Of a stretch of DNA of 6,758 bases, positions 5,814 to 6,758 are shown piece by piece. Numbering within the stretch: the first letter of the stretch is position 1; each line of letters opens with the position of its first letter. The notes beneath the pieces are model-generated. The model was not told the DNA's origin, did no database searches, and saw only the letters and a list, made by a program, of their open reading frames with translations. Source of the stretch: Actinomycetota bacterium. GTDB taxonomy: Bacteria > Actinomycetota > Thermoleophilia > Gaiellales > Gaiellaceae. The stretch is from assembly GCA_013697465.1 (NCBI GenBank), contig JACCWU010000307.1:1-6758 (forward strand). Reading direction: 5' to 3'. The translations under genes were made by a program, and so were the position numbers.

Positions 5814-6584
5814 CCGGCTCGCTCCGACCCGCTCGTGGAGGAGCGGCGCCGCGAGCGCGGTCGCGATGACGACACTCGTCTCGCGCACCGCCGCCACGGA
5901 CGCGGCGGGCGCGCGGGAGAGCGCGGCGAGCACGAGGATGTACGCGCCGAACGTCGCGAGTCCCGCCGCGACGGTTACCGGGGTCGCGGCGGCCCGGACC
6001 GCCTGCCACTTCCCGCGCCCAACCGTCAGCGCGAGAAAGCCGAGCGTCGCGGGGATCATCGAGAGCTCCTGATAGACGATCGGCGACGCGTGCTGGATCC
6101 CACGCTGATCGAGGAGCGTGTACGCGGCGATGCAAGCGGCAATGGAGAGCGCGAGCGCAAGGTCACCCGCGGCCGCGGGCCCCCGGACACCCCGAACGAG
6201 CAGCACTCCGGCGGCGACGAGCAGCACTCCCCCGACCTGCGCGGCGGATGCCGCTTCCGCGAGCAGGACGACCCCAGCGAGCAGAACGAGTACGGGTGCG
6301 GAGCCACGTGCGATCGGATAGACGAACGACAGCTCCGCGCGACCGTAAGCCGTCGCCAGCAGCACGAAGTATGTGAGCTGGAGGAGCGAGGTGGCCACGA
6401 GGAACGGCCAGACGTCGCGATCCGCCTCCCACGCCACCGCCGCCACCGGAGCGAAGGCCACGACCCCCGCGACGAGGGCAACGGCCGTCGCCGCCTGCAC
6501 GTCGGGAGCGCGGGCGAGGACGAGGTTCCAGAAGGCGTGCAGGAAAGCCGCGCCGAGCGCGAGCGCGAGCGCCGAGATGGGCAT
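5763..6584 (-). CDS. EamA/DMT-family membrane transporter
   Basis: Starting at ATG 6584 the protein has 273 residues and is strongly hydrophobic. About ten membrane segments can be traced, in the two five-helix halves typical of the drug/metabolite transporter superfamily. The first helix, ALALALGAAFLHAFWNLVLA, carries the family-typical HAFWN turn. YPIARGSAPVLVLLAGVVLLAE in the first half and RETSVVIATALAAPLLHE in the second are the equivalent P-rich/E-ending helices. The protein sits in the cytoplasmic membrane; family members export or import small metabolites such as amino acids or nucleosides, and the substrate is unknown. The frame also opens at GTG 6623, adding 13 charged residues before helix 1; ATG 6584 is preferred because it puts the start directly before the helix, although neither has a convincing ribosome site. 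It ends inside the 3' end of the carnitine dehydrogenase fusion gene. A role in moving carnitine or betaine is possible but unsupported. Confidence -1.
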   Translation of the reverse strand: MPISALALALGAAFLHAFWNLVLARAPDVQAATAVALVAGVVAFAPVAAVAWEADRDVWPFLVATSLLQLTYFVLLATAYGRAELSFVYPIARGSAPVLVLLAGVVLLAEAASAAQVGGVLLVAAGVLLVRGVRGPAAAGDLALALSIAACIAAYTLLDQRGIQHASPIVYQELSMIPATLGFLALTVGRGKWQAVRAAATPVTVAAGLATFGAYILVLAALSRAPAASVAAVRETSVVIATALAAPLLHERVGASRLVGALVVVAGVVLLSL

Positions 6585-6608
6585 CCGGCGGCCAATCCAA
6601 TCAAGATG

Positions 6609-6618
6609 CGATCGATCG
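6609..6618. promoter_or_regulatory. Palindrome in the divergent EamA/GlpD-like intergenic region
   Basis: CGATCGATCG is a perfect 10-bp palindrome about 25 bases before the preferred EamA start. TGCGAT occurs on either side as a direct repeat (6607-6612 and 6629-6634), 22 bp or about two helical turns apart. It could be an operator for the divergent pair, but short GATC-rich palindromes arise easily in such sequence. No clear -10/-35 pair was seen on either strand here. Confidence -1.
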
Positions 6619-6661
6619 GGCACGATCCTGCGATGGCGACGAGCAGCGAGACGCGACGCGC

Positions 6662-6758
6662 GTGACCCCGCCGGCCCGCGCCGATGCCGTCGAAGACCTG
6701 TCTCGTCGGCGCTTCGAGGTTCTCGTCGTCGGTGGCGGAATCATCGGCTCGGCCGTGG
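6662..6758 (+). CDS. FAD-dependent oxidoreductase, probably GlpD-like (5' fragment)
   Basis: Only the first 32 codons are visible. The frame starts at GTG 6662 and runs off the window. It encodes a polar lead-in followed by RRRFEVLVVGGGIIGSAV (15-32), the beta-alpha FAD-binding motif GxGxxG. The spacing of RFEVLVVGGGI after a short helix resembles aerobic glycerol-3-phosphate dehydrogenase (GlpD), which feeds electrons from glycerol 3-phosphate to quinones at the membrane. Other DAO-superfamily enzymes share this motif, so the assignment is tentative. There is no upstream in-frame ATG, GTG or TTG near the start and no good Shine-Dalgarno sequence. A tiny ten-codon ORF (ATG 6633 to TGA 6665) overlaps the GTG as GTGA. 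Confidence -1.
   Translation, partial: MTPPARADAVEDLSRRRFEVLVVGGGIIGSAV

Noticed and set aside
5140..6135. Minus-strand 331-codon frame spanning the thioesterase and EamA genes
   Set aside because: It is Arg-rich with no motif and conflicts with both well-supported genes on either side.
5835..6665. Plus-strand 276-codon frame opposite the EamA gene
   Set aside because: It is a highly charged shadow of a gene with ten clear membrane helices. Only its last ten codons, discussed separately, lie outside that gene.

Overview
The window is about 70% G+C. It has GTG starts, no strong Shine-Dalgarno sequences, and two genes that look leaderless (a TANNNT -10 box exactly at -12 to -7 from the start codon). 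This suits a high-GC actinomycete-like bacterium, perhaps a deep-branching soil lineage such as Thermoleophilia. That placement is an inference from composition and gene style, not a taxonomic call.

Layout. A two-gene minus-strand unit fills 1-3186: a TMADH-like OYE/FAD flavoprotein (1297-3186), followed with a 4-bp GTGA overlap by a DAO-family FAD oxidoreductase (1300 down to 1, cut by the window edge). A compact 64-bp divergent intergenic region (3187-3250) holds two back-to-back leaderless promoters and a 20-bp imperfect palindrome at its centre. Rightward lie a BKACE (DUF849) beta-keto acid cleavage enzyme (3251-4147), then a 151-bp spacer with three hairpins, two of them in a tandem 58-bp repeat, then an L-carnitine dehydrogenase fused to a hot-dog thioesterase (about 4299-5813). 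The fusion gene overlaps, tail to tail by 51 bp, a minus-strand EamA/DMT-family membrane protein (5763 to about 6584). Divergent from that, the start of another FAD oxidoreductase, most like GlpD, begins at about 6662 and leaves the window.

Function. The BKACE and the dehydrogenase-thioesterase fusion together cover the known aerobic route from L-carnitine to glycine betaine. Carnitine is oxidised to 3-dehydrocarnitine, cleaved with acetyl-CoA to betainyl-CoA plus acetoacetate, and betainyl-CoA is hydrolysed to betaine. The divergent flavoprotein pair resembles enzymes acting on N-methylated amines (TMADH/DgcA-like, and sarcosine oxidase/PuuB-like DAO). The shared control region therefore suggests a carnitine-to-betaine-to-demethylation module; the demethylation half is inference.

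Most worth a second look: the tandem hairpin repeat whose differences preserve base pairing, the symmetric leaderless promoter/operator region, and the OYE flavoprotein, which lacks one of four Fe-S cysteines and the usual active-site residues.
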